NCBI GenBank assembly: GCA_002314635.1
Contig: DCGQ01000016.1
Location: forward strand, 1-32,561
DNA from: Clostridiales bacterium UBA1774
Lineage (GTDB): Bacteria; Bacillota; Clostridia; Oscillospirales; Oscillospiraceae
Direction of reading: 5' to 3'
DNA: 32,561 nt
Shown: piece after piece, positions 1 to 7,574 of the stretch
How positions within the stretch are numbered: position 1 is the first letter of the stretch
How the letters are laid out: every line of letters begins with the position of its first letter
Position numbers and translations under genes: made by a program
Notes under the pieces: model-generated
What the model saw: the letters and a program-made list of their open reading frames with translations, nothing else
Told to the model about the DNA's origin: nothing
Database searches by the model: none

Positions 1-40
1 TTATTTAGATGCCATGTTAATAATATGTGAATCTGACTGC

Positions 41-69
41 ATGATAGCATAACTCCATAATGGTGTCAA
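41..69 (-). promoter_or_regulatory. Sigma-A-type promoter firing out of the left edge
   Basis: On the minus strand there is a perfect TTGACA -35 box (64-69), a 17-nt spacer and a TATCAT -10 box (41-46) preceded by TGC, which forms an extended -10. The start would fall near position 34, so transcription leaves the window. It is divergent from the nfnAB promoter. No gene driven by it is visible here. Confidence 0.65.
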
Positions 70-149
70 CGCCGCGCCTCGGGATGCGTCCTTTGGCACT
101 TCCTCCCTGTTTTACCGGATATTCTGTCGAAAAATTGGAAAAAGTGTAG

Positions 150-178
150 TTGACTAACGGGCACGGATTCTATAAAAT
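150..178 (+). promoter_or_regulatory. Probable promoter of nfnAB
   Basis: TTGACT (150-155), a 17-nt spacer and TAAAAT (173-178) match the sigma-A consensus well. A TATAAA at 171-176 overlaps the -10 box with a shorter spacer. The start would be near 185, giving a leader of about 70 nt before the nfnA start codon. I see no clear operator or riboswitch in the leader. Confidence 0.6.
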
Positions 179-253
179 AGATTGGCTTTAAAATAAGCTG
201 ACCATGAGCTAAACCATTATGTATCATATACCGATTCAGAAAGGAAGCAAATT

Positions 254-1096
254 ATGTACCGTATTGTTCGGAAGGAGTCTCTCCGTCCCACGGTGACGCT
301 CTTCGAGATCGAAGCGCCTCTGGTGGCGAAGAAAGCCAAGCCCGGCCAGTTCATCATCCTGCGCGTGGATGAGAACGGTGAGCGTGTTCCCATCACCATC
401 CATGATTCCAACAAGGAAACCGGCACTGTCACCATCATCGTGCAGATCGTCGGCTCCACCACCGAAAAGCTGAACCACCTGAAGCAGGGCGAATACCTGC
501 ATGACTTCGTGGGTCCCCTCGGCAAGGCTACCGAGACCGAAGGCAAGAAGAAGGTCTGCGTGGTCGGCGGCGGCGTGGGCTGCGCCATTGCTTACCCCGT
601 TCTGAAGGCTTACCACGATGCCGGTGCCGAGGTACACGGCGTTGTCGGTTTCAAAAATAAGGATCTGGTCATTCTGGAGGACGAGTTCAAGGCCGCTTCC
701 GATGTGCTGAAGGTCTGCACTGATGACGGCAGCTACGGCATCCACGGTCTGGTTACTGCCGCTCTGGAGGATCTGATCAAGGAAGGCAACCAGTACGACG
801 AAGTATTCGCCGTGGGTCCCATGCCCATGATGAAGTTCGTCTGCAAGACCACCCAGCCTTACGGCATCAAGACCATGGTTTCCATGTCCCCCATCATGAT
901 CGACGGAACCGGCATGTGCGGCGGCTGCCGTATCAGCGTCGGCGGCGAAACCAAGTTTGCCTGCGTGGACGGCCCCGACTTTGACGGACATCAGGTGGAC
1001 TGGGATCTGGCTGTGAAGCGCAGCCGCACCTTCAGCGAGTTCGAGAAGCACAAGTATGAAGAAACCTGCAACCTGTTCAAGAAGGAGGCAGAATAA
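254..1096 (+). CDS. nfnA: NfnA: NADH-dependent ferredoxin:NADP+ oxidoreductase, small (FAD/2Fe-2S) subunit
   Basis: The 280-residue protein has the fold order of the dihydroorotate dehydrogenase electron-transfer (PyrK-like) family. A flavin-binding barrel occupies residues 1-95, a nucleotide-binding domain with VVGGGVGC follows at 103-110, and a [2Fe-2S] site lies near the C-terminus. Visible cluster ligands are Cys222, Cys225 and Cys237 in GTGMCGGC and KFACVDGPDFDGH; an Asp just upstream fits the Asp/3-Cys ligation known for Nfn small subunits. With NfnB it is expected to couple NADH and reduced ferredoxin oxidation to NADP+ reduction in the cytoplasm by flavin-based electron bifurcation. 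The start follows an AAAGGAAG ribosome binding site. nfnB begins 3 nt after the stop, so the two are co-translated. A generic sulfide dehydrogenase subunit annotation is the main alternative name. Confidence 0.93.
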   Translation: MYRIVRKESLRPTVTLFEIEAPLVAKKAKPGQFIILRVDENGERVPITIHDSNKETGTVTIIVQIVGSTTEKLNHLKQGEYLHDFVGPLGKATETEGKKKVCVVGGGVGCAIAYPVLKAYHDAGAEVHGVVGFKNKDLVILEDEFKAASDVLKVCTDDGSYGIHGLVTAALEDLIKEGNQYDEVFAVGPMPMMKFVCKTTQPYGIKTMVSMSPIMIDGTGMCGGCRISVGGETKFACVDGPDFDGHQVDWDLAVKRSRTFSEFEKHKYEETCNLFKKEAE

Positions 1097-1098
1097 TT

Positions 1099-2484
1099 AT
1101 GCCTAATATGTCTCTCAAGAAGAACCCCATGCCCTCTCAGGACCCCAACGTCCGCAACCGCAACTTCCAGGAAGTCGCGCTGGGCTACACCGAAGAACAG
1201 GCACTGGATGAAGCTGCCCGCTGCCTCCAGTGCAAGACCAAGCCCTGCATGAAGGGCTGCCCCGTCATGGTTCACATTCCCGAGTTCATCGCCAAGATCG
1301 CCGAGAAGGACTATGAAGGCGCTTATCAGATCATCTCCCAGACCAGCGCACTGCCTGCCGTCTGCGGCCGTGTCTGCCCCCAGGAGAACCAGTGCGAGAA
1401 GTACTGCACCCGCGGCGTAAAGGGCGAGCCTGTGGGCATCGGCCGTCTGGAGCGTTTCGTGGCCGACTGGCATAACAGCCATGCCGCCGCTTCCGCCGAG
1501 AAGCCTGCCTCCAACGGCCATCGCGTTGCTGTTGTAGGTTCCGGCCCCAGCGGTCTGACCTGCGCCGGCGACCTGGCCCGCAAGGGTTACGACGTCACCG
1601 TTTACGAAGCTCTGCATCTGGCCGGCGGCGTGCTGGTTTACGGCATCCCCGAGTTCCGTCTGCCCAAGAGCATCGTGCAGAAGGAAGTTGACGGTCTGAA
1701 GGCTCTGGGCGTCAATGTCTGCACCAACGTGGTCATCGGCCGCACCCTGTCCGTGGACGATCTGCTGGAAGAAGAAGGCTACGAAGCCGTATTCATCGGC
1801 TCCGGCGCCGGTCTGCCCATGTTCATGAACATCCCCGGCGTCAACTCCCGCGGCGTTTACTCCGCCAACGAGTTCCTGACCCGTATCAACCTGATGAAGG
1901 CCTACAAGGAAGATTCCGACACCCCCATCCCCCATCCCAAGAAGGTGGCCGTGGTTGGCGGCGGCAACGTGGCTATGGATGCTGCCCGCTGCGCCAAGCG
2001 TCTGGGCGCCGAGGTCTACGTGGTTTACCGCCGCGGCATGGAAGAGCTGCCCGCCCGTCACGAGGAAGTGGAGCACGCTCAGGAAGAGGGCATCGAATTC
2101 AAGACCCTGTGCAACCCCGTTGAAATCCTCACCGAGGGCGACGATGTGGCCAAGATCCGCTGCATCCGCATGGAGCTGGGCGAGCCTGATGCTTCCGGCC
2201 GCCGCAGCCCCATCGAAGTTCCCGGCAGCGAGTTCGACATTGATGTGGATTGCGTGATCATGGCTCTGGGCACCAGCCCCAACCCCCTGATCAAGTCCAC
2301 CACCGCCGGTCTGGAAGTCAACCGCAAGGGCGGCCTCGTGGTCAACGAGGACGGCCTGACCTCCCGCGACCGCGTGTACGCCGGCGGCGACGCTGTCACC
2401 GGTTCCGCCACCGTCATTCTGGCTATGGGCGCCGGCAAGACCGCTGCCAAGGCCATCGACGAGTACATTCAGGGCAAGAAGTAA
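1099..2484 (+). CDS. nfnB: NfnB: NADH-dependent ferredoxin:NADP+ oxidoreductase, large (GltD-like) subunit
   Basis: This 461-residue protein belongs to the glutamate synthase small-subunit-like flavoprotein family. The N-terminal region carries eight cysteines in two groups (42, 45, 50, 54 and 89, 93, 99, 103), consistent with the two [4Fe-4S] clusters of this family. An FAD-binding GSGPSG motif lies at 147-152, and a second Rossmann motif, VVGGGNVAMDAAR, near 285-297 fits NADPH binding. In NfnAB it holds the bifurcating FAD and receives electrons from reduced ferredoxin. Such genes are often labelled glutamate synthase small subunit (gltD/gltA), but no glutamate synthase large subunit is nearby and the immediate partner is NfnA. 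A GGAGG at 1084-1088 precedes the start, and a strong terminator follows the stop. Confidence 0.93.
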   Translation: MPNMSLKKNPMPSQDPNVRNRNFQEVALGYTEEQALDEAARCLQCKTKPCMKGCPVMVHIPEFIAKIAEKDYEGAYQIISQTSALPAVCGRVCPQENQCEKYCTRGVKGEPVGIGRLERFVADWHNSHAAASAEKPASNGHRVAVVGSGPSGLTCAGDLARKGYDVTVYEALHLAGGVLVYGIPEFRLPKSIVQKEVDGLKALGVNVCTNVVIGRTLSVDDLLEEEGYEAVFIGSGAGLPMFMNIPGVNSRGVYSANEFLTRINLMKAYKEDSDTPIPHPKKVAVVGGGNVAMDAARCAKRLGAEVYVVYRRGMEELPARHEEVEHAQEEGIEFKTLCNPVEILTEGDDVAKIRCIRMELGEPDASGRRSPIEVPGSEFDIDVDCVIMALGTSPNPLIKSTTAGLEVNRKGGLVVNEDGLTSRDRVYAGGDAVTGSATVILAMGAGKTAAKAIDEYIQGKK

Positions 2485-2492
2485 GAGCTGAT

Positions 2493-2530
2493 AAAAGCTC
2501 CGTCGGGCGGAAGCCTGGCGGAGCTTTTTC
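2493..2530 (+). terminator. Rho-independent terminator of nfnAB
   Basis: AAAAGCTCCG pairs with CGGAGCTTTT. The stem continues through TCGGGC/GCCTGG (with G-T wobbles) to a GGAA tetraloop and is followed by a run of T residues. The stem begins 8 nt after the nfnB stop. Confidence 0.9.
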
Positions 2531-2543
2531 AATACGAAATGAT

Positions 2544-3074
2544 ATGAATTATTCTGAAATGACCGCCGCGGCGCTCTCGCTGGGTTTTACCTCCGCCTGT
2601 ATGCTGGAAACGAAGGAGCTTGTTTTCAATCCGGACTTTCGGAAGGATTGCGAGGAGAACTACTGCGGCAATTACGGCAAAAACTATACCTGTCCTCCCT
2701 CCTGCGGCAGCGTGGACAGTATGCGGGCGCGGCTGCTGCGCTGTCCTCATGCGCTGATGCTGGTCAGCGTATGGGATCTGGACTGGCGAAACGGGGAACG
2801 GCTCCGCGCCGTCCGGAAGCAGCACAACGAATGGGCCGCGCGGCTGATGGCGGATTTCCCGCAGCCGGGCGGATGGCAATATGCAGGTGCCAGCGGCTGC
2901 CTGCTGTGCGACCCCTGCGGCGAAGCGCTGGGACTTCCCTGCCGCTTCCCGGAACAGCGATACAGCTGTCTCAGCGCCTACTGCGTGGATGTGCGTGCGC
3001 TGGCAGAGCGCTGCGGCGTGGAGTATTTCCGAAAGGACGGCAGGCTGTCCTTTTTCAGTCTCTGCGCCTTCTGA
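2544..3074 (+). CDS. DUF2284 cysteine-rich predicted metal-binding protein
   Basis: The 176-residue product is rich in cysteine and has the marks of the DUF2284 family: an NYTCPPSCGS segment around residues 47-56 and a later cluster CLLCDPCGEALGLPC near 117-132, followed by more Cys residues. This suggests metal or Fe-S binding; the biochemical role of the family is not established. The start is the first ATG after the nfnB terminator and gives the full-length family pattern. There is no clear ribosome binding site in front of it, and the T-run of the terminator is only about 14 nt upstream. The gene may therefore depend on read-through or an unrecognised promoter. A strong hairpin follows it. 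Proximity to nfnAB hints at redox metabolism, but this is inference. Confidence 0.8.
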   Translation: MNYSEMTAAALSLGFTSACMLETKELVFNPDFRKDCEENYCGNYGKNYTCPPSCGSVDSMRARLLRCPHALMLVSVWDLDWRNGERLRAVRKQHNEWAARLMADFPQPGGWQYAGASGCLLCDPCGEALGLPCRFPEQRYSCLSAYCVDVRALAERCGVEYFRKDGRLSFFSLCAF

Positions 3075-3083
3075 GCATCGTAT

Positions 3084-3129
3084 AAAACAGGGCGGCTTCC
3101 CGGCTTTTGGGAAGTCGCCCTGTTTTTTT
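3084..3129. terminator. Bidirectional terminator between the DUF2284 gene and the exporter operon
   Basis: AACAGGGCGGCTTCCC pairs almost perfectly with GGGAAGTCGCCCTGTT around a short loop. A T-run follows on the plus strand and an A-run precedes it, so it can stop the plus-strand DUF2284 transcript and the minus-strand ABC operon, which converge here. Confidence 0.88.
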
Positions 3130-3133
3130 ATTT

Positions 3134-4039
3134 TCAATCCTTCGGTGCTTCCACCACGACCTTGCCTTCCTCCAGCGCCAGCTTGACCCGGTTGCCCTCG
3201 ATGCCCATGGCACTCAGGTATTCCTGCGGGATCTGCACGCGGCCGTTCCGGTCCAGAATGGCAAACTCCTCGTGACTGGTGAAGTGCTGCTGACCGGCGC
3301 TGTCCAGCGTGGCCAGCCCCTCCATGGCACCGGCATAGTCGGTTTTCATGATGCGCTCGGAGCTGATCTTACCGTCCCGGATGGAGACCACACGCTCCAC
3401 CTTGTCCGCCACGCTCAGGTCATGGGTGACGATCACGATGGTCAGTCCCAGCTCCTTATTCAGCCGCTTGAAGGTGTCGAAGATGTACACCGCGGTCTGC
3501 GGGTCAACGGAGCCGGTAGGCTCGTCCGCCAGCAGGATATCCGGATTGTTGGCCAGTGCGATGGCAATGGCAATGCGCTGCTGCTCGCCGCCGCTGAGCT
3601 CACTCAGGCGGCTGTTGCGCTTGTGCGCCATGCCAACCAGCTCCAGCAGCTCATCTGCCCGCTTCTGTTTATCCTTCCGCCGGGTCAACAGCATGGGAAC
3701 CTGCACATTCTGCCACGCAGGAAGGTACGGGATCAGGTTGCGGGCATTATTCTGCCACACAAAGCCAACCTTGGTACGCTTATAGTCCCGCAGTTCCCGG
3801 TCATTCAGCCGGAACAGGTCCAGACCGCTGACATAGAGCCGCCCTGCCGTGGGCCGGTCCAGTCCGCCGATCATGTTGAGGAAGGTGCTCTTGCCGGAGC
3901 CGGAGTTGCCGATAATGGCCATCAGCTCGCCGGGGCGAACCTTACAGTCCAGACCCTGCAGCGCCATGACCTCGGTTTCATCGGTCTTATAGATCTTGAC
4001 CAGATTGTCGCATTCGATGATGTATTCCGAATCAGGCAT
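3134..4039 (-). CDS. ABC exporter ATPase with C-terminal AbrB/SpoVT-like domain
   Basis: The first ~230 of 301 residues form a MacB/LolD-type ATPase: Walker A GNSGSGKST at 44-52, Q-loop WQNN at 96-99, signature LSGGEQ at 148-153, Walker B ILLADEP at 168-174 and the switch His206. ATPases of this class are usually 220-250 residues. Here a linker is followed by residues 258-297, which read like a SpoVT/AbrB swapped-hairpin half: LDRNGRVQIPQEYLSAMGI and then a VKLALEEGKVVVE strand. The start ATG overlaps the stop of the preceding ATPase gene by 8 nt, so translation is coupled. It is the last gene of the six-gene exporter operon and probably pairs with the neighbouring ATPase to power the permease. 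DNA binding by the extra domain is unproven; it could instead serve dimerisation. Confidence 0.88.
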   Translation of the reverse strand: MPDSEYIIECDNLVKIYKTDETEVMALQGLDCKVRPGELMAIIGNSGSGKSTFLNMIGGLDRPTAGRLYVSGLDLFRLNDRELRDYKRTKVGFVWQNNARNLIPYLPAWQNVQVPMLLTRRKDKQKRADELLELVGMAHKRNSRLSELSGGEQQRIAIAIALANNPDILLADEPTGSVDPQTAVYIFDTFKRLNKELGLTIVIVTHDLSVADKVERVVSIRDGKISSERIMKTDYAGAMEGLATLDSAGQQHFTSHEEFAILDRNGRVQIPQEYLSAMGIEGNRVKLALEEGKVVVEAPKD

Positions 4040-4718
4040 CCTTCATCACCCCGTTCTCCAGCGAATAAACACAGTCGCCGATCTCCATGAAACCCTTGTC
4101 GTGGGTGGTCATCAGAATGGAGACTCCCTGCGTCCGATTCAGTTCCTTGAAAATCTTGACCACCTGCAGGGCGGTGTTGGTATCCAGCTCACCGGTGGGT
4201 TCATCGGCGAACATCATCCGCGGCTGATGGGCAATGGCACGGGCGATGGCCACACGCTGCTGCTCGCCGCCGGACATTTCGCTGGGCAGATGCTTCATGC
4301 GCTTGCTGAGGCCCACCAGTTCCAGACATTCCTTCACCCGCTGTGCCCGGTCGCCCTTCCACCCGGCCAGACGGAGCGCATATTCCACATTTTCCTCCGC
4401 GGTCATAATGGGGATCAGGGCCACGCTCTGGAAGATGAAGCCGATATCGGAGCGGCGCATTGCAGTCCGCTCCCGGTCGTTCATGGCTGTGACCTCCCGG
4501 TCGCCCAGCAGCACCTTGCCTGCGGTAGGCTGATCCAGACCGCAGAGAATATTCATCAGCGTGGTCTTGCCGGAACCGGAACGTCCCTTCAGAATGGTCA
4601 GCTTTCCGGCAGGGATGGCCACGGACACATCATGCAGCGCGTCGAAGCTGCTCCCGTCCGGCATGGCGTAGGTTTTTGTGATATGATCCCCGGTGAGGAT
4701 GTATTGTTCTTTTTCCAT
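4032..4718 (-). CDS. ABC exporter ATP-binding protein, MacB/LolD-like
   Basis: This 228-residue protein is a stand-alone ATPase with every functional motif intact: Walker A GRSGSGKTT at 45-53, Q-loop FQSV around 96-99, signature MSGGEQQ at 148-154, Walker B MMFADEP at 168-174 and the switch His206 in TTHD. Its length is normal for the MacB/LolD/FtsE group, whose members power FtsX-type permeases. It lies 12 nt downstream of the permease gene and overlaps the second ATPase gene by 8 nt. Two different ATPases beside one large two-module permease suggest a heterodimeric nucleotide-binding pair. The substrate is unknown; peptides, antibiotics or lipoproteins are usual for the class. Confidence 0.92.
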   Translation of the reverse strand: MEKEQYILTGDHITKTYAMPDGSSFDALHDVSVAIPAGKLTILKGRSGSGKTTLMNILCGLDQPTAGKVLLGDREVTAMNDRERTAMRRSDIGFIFQSVALIPIMTAEENVEYALRLAGWKGDRAQRVKECLELVGLSKRMKHLPSEMSGGEQQRVAIARAIAHQPRMMFADEPTGELDTNTALQVVKIFKELNRTQGVSILMTTHDKGFMEIGDCVYSLENGVMKDA

Positions 4719-4730
4719 TTTGCTTCCTCC

Positions 4731-7559
4731 TCAGTCCTCGCCCAGCTTCAGCGCCTGCGAGATGCGGATCCGGGAAATCAGCACACCCAGCACCGCCATG
4801 CACAGCACCACCATCACCGCTACCACGATCAGCAGCTTTGCCATATCGCTCTGCGCTGCCACGATCTCCAGCGGGATCACCGTGTCTGCGGACGCATAGG
4901 CGATCTGCACCAGCGGCACATACAGGCGGCTCACCAGCACGCCCGCGCCTACGCCCAGTCCGATGGACACCAGCGAGATAAACACCTGCTCGTTGCAGAG
5001 CATACCGATGATCTCCTTCATGGACATACCCATGGCACGGAAGATGCCCAGCAGCAGCGTGCGTTCCCGGATGGACAAAATCCAGTAGATCAGGAAGCCT
5101 ACGGCGCACAGCGCCAGCGCCACCACGAAGCACAGAGTCAGGATGCCGTTGGTGCCCTGGAAGATGGGGTCGTTTTTCAACTCCACCAGCTCCGCGCTCA
5201 GGTCGGTGAATTTCACAAGGCTCAGCTCCTGCTGTGCCACAAAATCATAGATAAAATCGGTACTGTCCTTGGCGTCGATCCAGATCTGATAAGGCACCGC
5301 GCCCCATGCGTTCATCATATAGGCGAAGTGACCCACCACCAGATAGTTCCGATGCTCGGTGGTGGTACCGTCCCCGTTCAGAACGGTAGTCACCGGGTTG
5401 TAGCCGGGCCAGTAATCCACAAAGCCGCAGATCACGCCCTGGGAGCTGAATCCGTCCCTGGTGCGGTAGGTGATGCTGTCGCCCAGCTTGTAGTTCAGCT
5501 GGGTCTCCATGTTGGAGGAAACCAGCACCGCCGTGGGATCCTGTGCCAGTGCGTTCAGATACTCATACCAGTGGGTGGGCAGCAGCTCTGTCTTGAAATC
5601 CACGCACTCACCGAATTCCTTGGTGTTAATGCCCATCAGCAGGCAGTCCGCCAGCGCATTGGATTCCAGTCCCGTGGTGCAGGTGGCCTCCGTATCGTAG
5701 ATCACCCGGGTCACGGTCTCCGCGCCCTCCAGCGTCAGGAACTTGCCGTAATCCGGTTCCGTATAGCGCAGCTTGAAGGCCGGGTTGGCGTTGGGGCCTG
5801 CGGATTCCTCCCGGTTATCCTCCCACCGCTCCTGCAGCACAATGTCCGCGCCGGACATATAGGCCAGCCGCTCTTCCTCATTGGTATTCACGGTTCGCGC
5901 CGTCCGGGCATTGAAGATGCCCACCGCCAGCGTAATGACCAGGAACGATACGATATAACCCTGACTGCTGCGGGTGCGCTGCACCCAGAGGAAGCTGGCA
6001 TACAGGGAGGGAGACCAGCGCTTTTTGCCAATGCTGTACACCAGCCAGCTTACCGCCGGGATGATGCGCTGGGCGATCAGACCCAGACTGACGATGAACA
6101 GAGAGGAAGCGAGAAACAGCACCGGGTCAAGTCCCTGTCCCTCCAGCACCTTCCGCGCCAGCTCGGTTTTCTGAGCATTGAAGGTATACAGACCGTAAAG
6201 AGAGACGGCCAGCAGCAGGAAATCCACAAAAAAGCGCTGGAACCAGGGGCGGGTATGCTTGCGCTTCTTCTGCTTCTGGGCCACGATGGTCAGTCGGGAA
6301 TAACGCAGCGCAGGCAGCACCATGGCCGCCATGCTGCACAGCGCAGCCGCCAGCGCGTAAAGCAGCACCGTATCCGTATATCGGACGCTGAGTGCCTTTC
6401 GGGACACAAATTCCAGAAATGCGTTGGCCGAGCCTAAGATCTGGCACACCATCGCTGCCAGCGGCAGACCGATGATCAGCGAGATCACCGCCACCACGGC
6501 GCTCTGCAGCAGGTAAACGCCCAGAATCTGCTGTTTGCCCGCGCCGCGGCTTTTCAGCACGCTGATCTCGCTCTGCTCCATGCTGAGGATCTGGCCGGAC
6601 ACCATGAAGATGAAGGCCGCCAGCAGGGCATAGATGGGAACCTGCAGGATCCGCAGGGTCACGGTGATGCGGGTCTCCGCGCCCAGATATTCCGCCAGAA
6701 TATCCGCAAAATAATCATTGTAGCTGACGCTGCTGATGGCCTTGTGCTGCTCACGCAGAGCGGCGGAGGCATCGGCCAGCGCCTGCGCCTGGTCAATGGA
6801 CACATCCGTGTAGTCCATGATGATGAACCACAGACCCATAGCCTTGCAGTTGAGTCCGCTCATATCGCCGGTCAGCGCCTTGAAATCCGCTTCGGACATC
6901 AGCAGCTGGTTATCATAGCTGCTGGGGGACTTGTACCAGTAGTGATCCTCCGCATCGGAGGCCTCGAAGATGCCCACCACCTTGATCCGCAGCGGGTCTC
7001 CGTCCGGCCACGTCACATCGTCCACGGTAAAGACCTCGTCCAGCATCAGGTTCTGGGTGATCAGTGCCTTCTGGGACACCACCACCTCGATCACGCCGTC
7101 CTCCCGCTCCTCATAGAAGCGTCCGGCCAGAATTTCGGAATGCTCCTCCATTCCGGACAGATAACCCAGACGGACGGTCTTATCCTTGAAGTTGCTCCGG
7201 GCCTCCGTGGGGCGGATGGTCACATCCGTGAGGAAGATATTCCGCACCAGCCATTTGCTGGTCAGACCCAACTGACCGGGCAGCGCCTCCGCCAGCGCAT
7301 CCTCCGCGCGGAAGGCGGCCAGTGCGCTGCTTTCCGGCTTGGAATTGGCGGACACGTTGGCCAGCAGGTAAGCCGTGGTGGGATAGCGCCCGTTCTGCAC
7401 CACATAGTCCGACATGGTCTCGGTCAGCATCCGCTGCAGCGCCGCATCGGTATACATGGGGCTTCCGGCTGCGATGGCGATGAGCAGAATATTGCCGATC
7501 AGCAGTGCTGCCATCAGCCACTTCTTATGCAGCATTTTCCGTATGACAAAAAGAAGCAT
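4731..7559 (-). CDS. ABC exporter permease, two-module FtsX/MacB-like
   Basis: The product is 942 residues from the ATG chosen here; a GTG one codon upstream is equally open. GGAGG lies 8 nt before the ATG. One membrane segment is near residues 15-33, followed by a ~270-residue extracytoplasmic domain. A group of hydrophobic segments follows near 306-326, 350-378, 398-418, 445-462, 479-500 and 536-551, then a second external domain of ~250 residues. Three C-terminal segments lie near 805-828, 855-878 and 908-928. This is a duplicated MacB_PCD plus FtsX arrangement, as in type VII ABC systems. Conserved FtsX-like cytoplasmic loops (SEISVLKSRGA and RTLLLGIFRAMGMS) follow the membrane helices in both halves. 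Adaptors are encoded upstream and ATPases downstream. Mechanotransmission rather than classical transport is likely by family. Confidence 0.9.
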   Translation of the reverse strand: MLLFVIRKMLHKKWLMAALLIGNILLIAIAAGSPMYTDAALQRMLTETMSDYVVQNGRYPTTAYLLANVSANSKPESSALAAFRAEDALAEALPGQLGLTSKWLVRNIFLTDVTIRPTEARSNFKDKTVRLGYLSGMEEHSEILAGRFYEEREDGVIEVVVSQKALITQNLMLDEVFTVDDVTWPDGDPLRIKVVGIFEASDAEDHYWYKSPSSYDNQLLMSEADFKALTGDMSGLNCKAMGLWFIIMDYTDVSIDQAQALADASAALREQHKAISSVSYNDYFADILAEYLGAETRITVTLRILQVPIYALLAAFIFMVSGQILSMEQSEISVLKSRGAGKQQILGVYLLQSAVVAVISLIIGLPLAAMVCQILGSANAFLEFVSRKALSVRYTDTVLLYALAAALCSMAAMVLPALRYSRLTIVAQKQKKRKHTRPWFQRFFVDFLLLAVSLYGLYTFNAQKTELARKVLEGQGLDPVLFLASSLFIVSLGLIAQRIIPAVSWLVYSIGKKRWSPSLYASFLWVQRTRSSQGYIVSFLVITLAVGIFNARTARTVNTNEEERLAYMSGADIVLQERWEDNREESAGPNANPAFKLRYTEPDYGKFLTLEGAETVTRVIYDTEATCTTGLESNALADCLLMGINTKEFGECVDFKTELLPTHWYEYLNALAQDPTAVLVSSNMETQLNYKLGDSITYRTRDGFSSQGVICGFVDYWPGYNPVTTVLNGDGTTTEHRNYLVVGHFAYMMNAWGAVPYQIWIDAKDSTDFIYDFVAQQELSLVKFTDLSAELVELKNDPIFQGTNGILTLCFVVALALCAVGFLIYWILSIRERTLLLGIFRAMGMSMKEIIGMLCNEQVFISLVSIGLGVGAGVLVSRLYVPLVQIAYASADTVIPLEIVAAQSDMAKLLIVVAVMVVLCMAVLGVLISRIRISQALKLGED

Positions 7560-7574
7560 CACGCAGCCCTCCTT

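Noticed and set aside
1..15. Mini-frame MASK on the minus strand at the left edge
   Set aside because: Only four codons after the predicted transcript start; it can occur by chance and has no ribosome binding site.
1099..2484. Glutamate synthase small subunit as the function of this flavoprotein
   Set aside because: The sequence resembles GltD, but the partner gene is an NfnA/PyrK-like subunit and there is no large glutamate synthase gene, so NfnB fits better.
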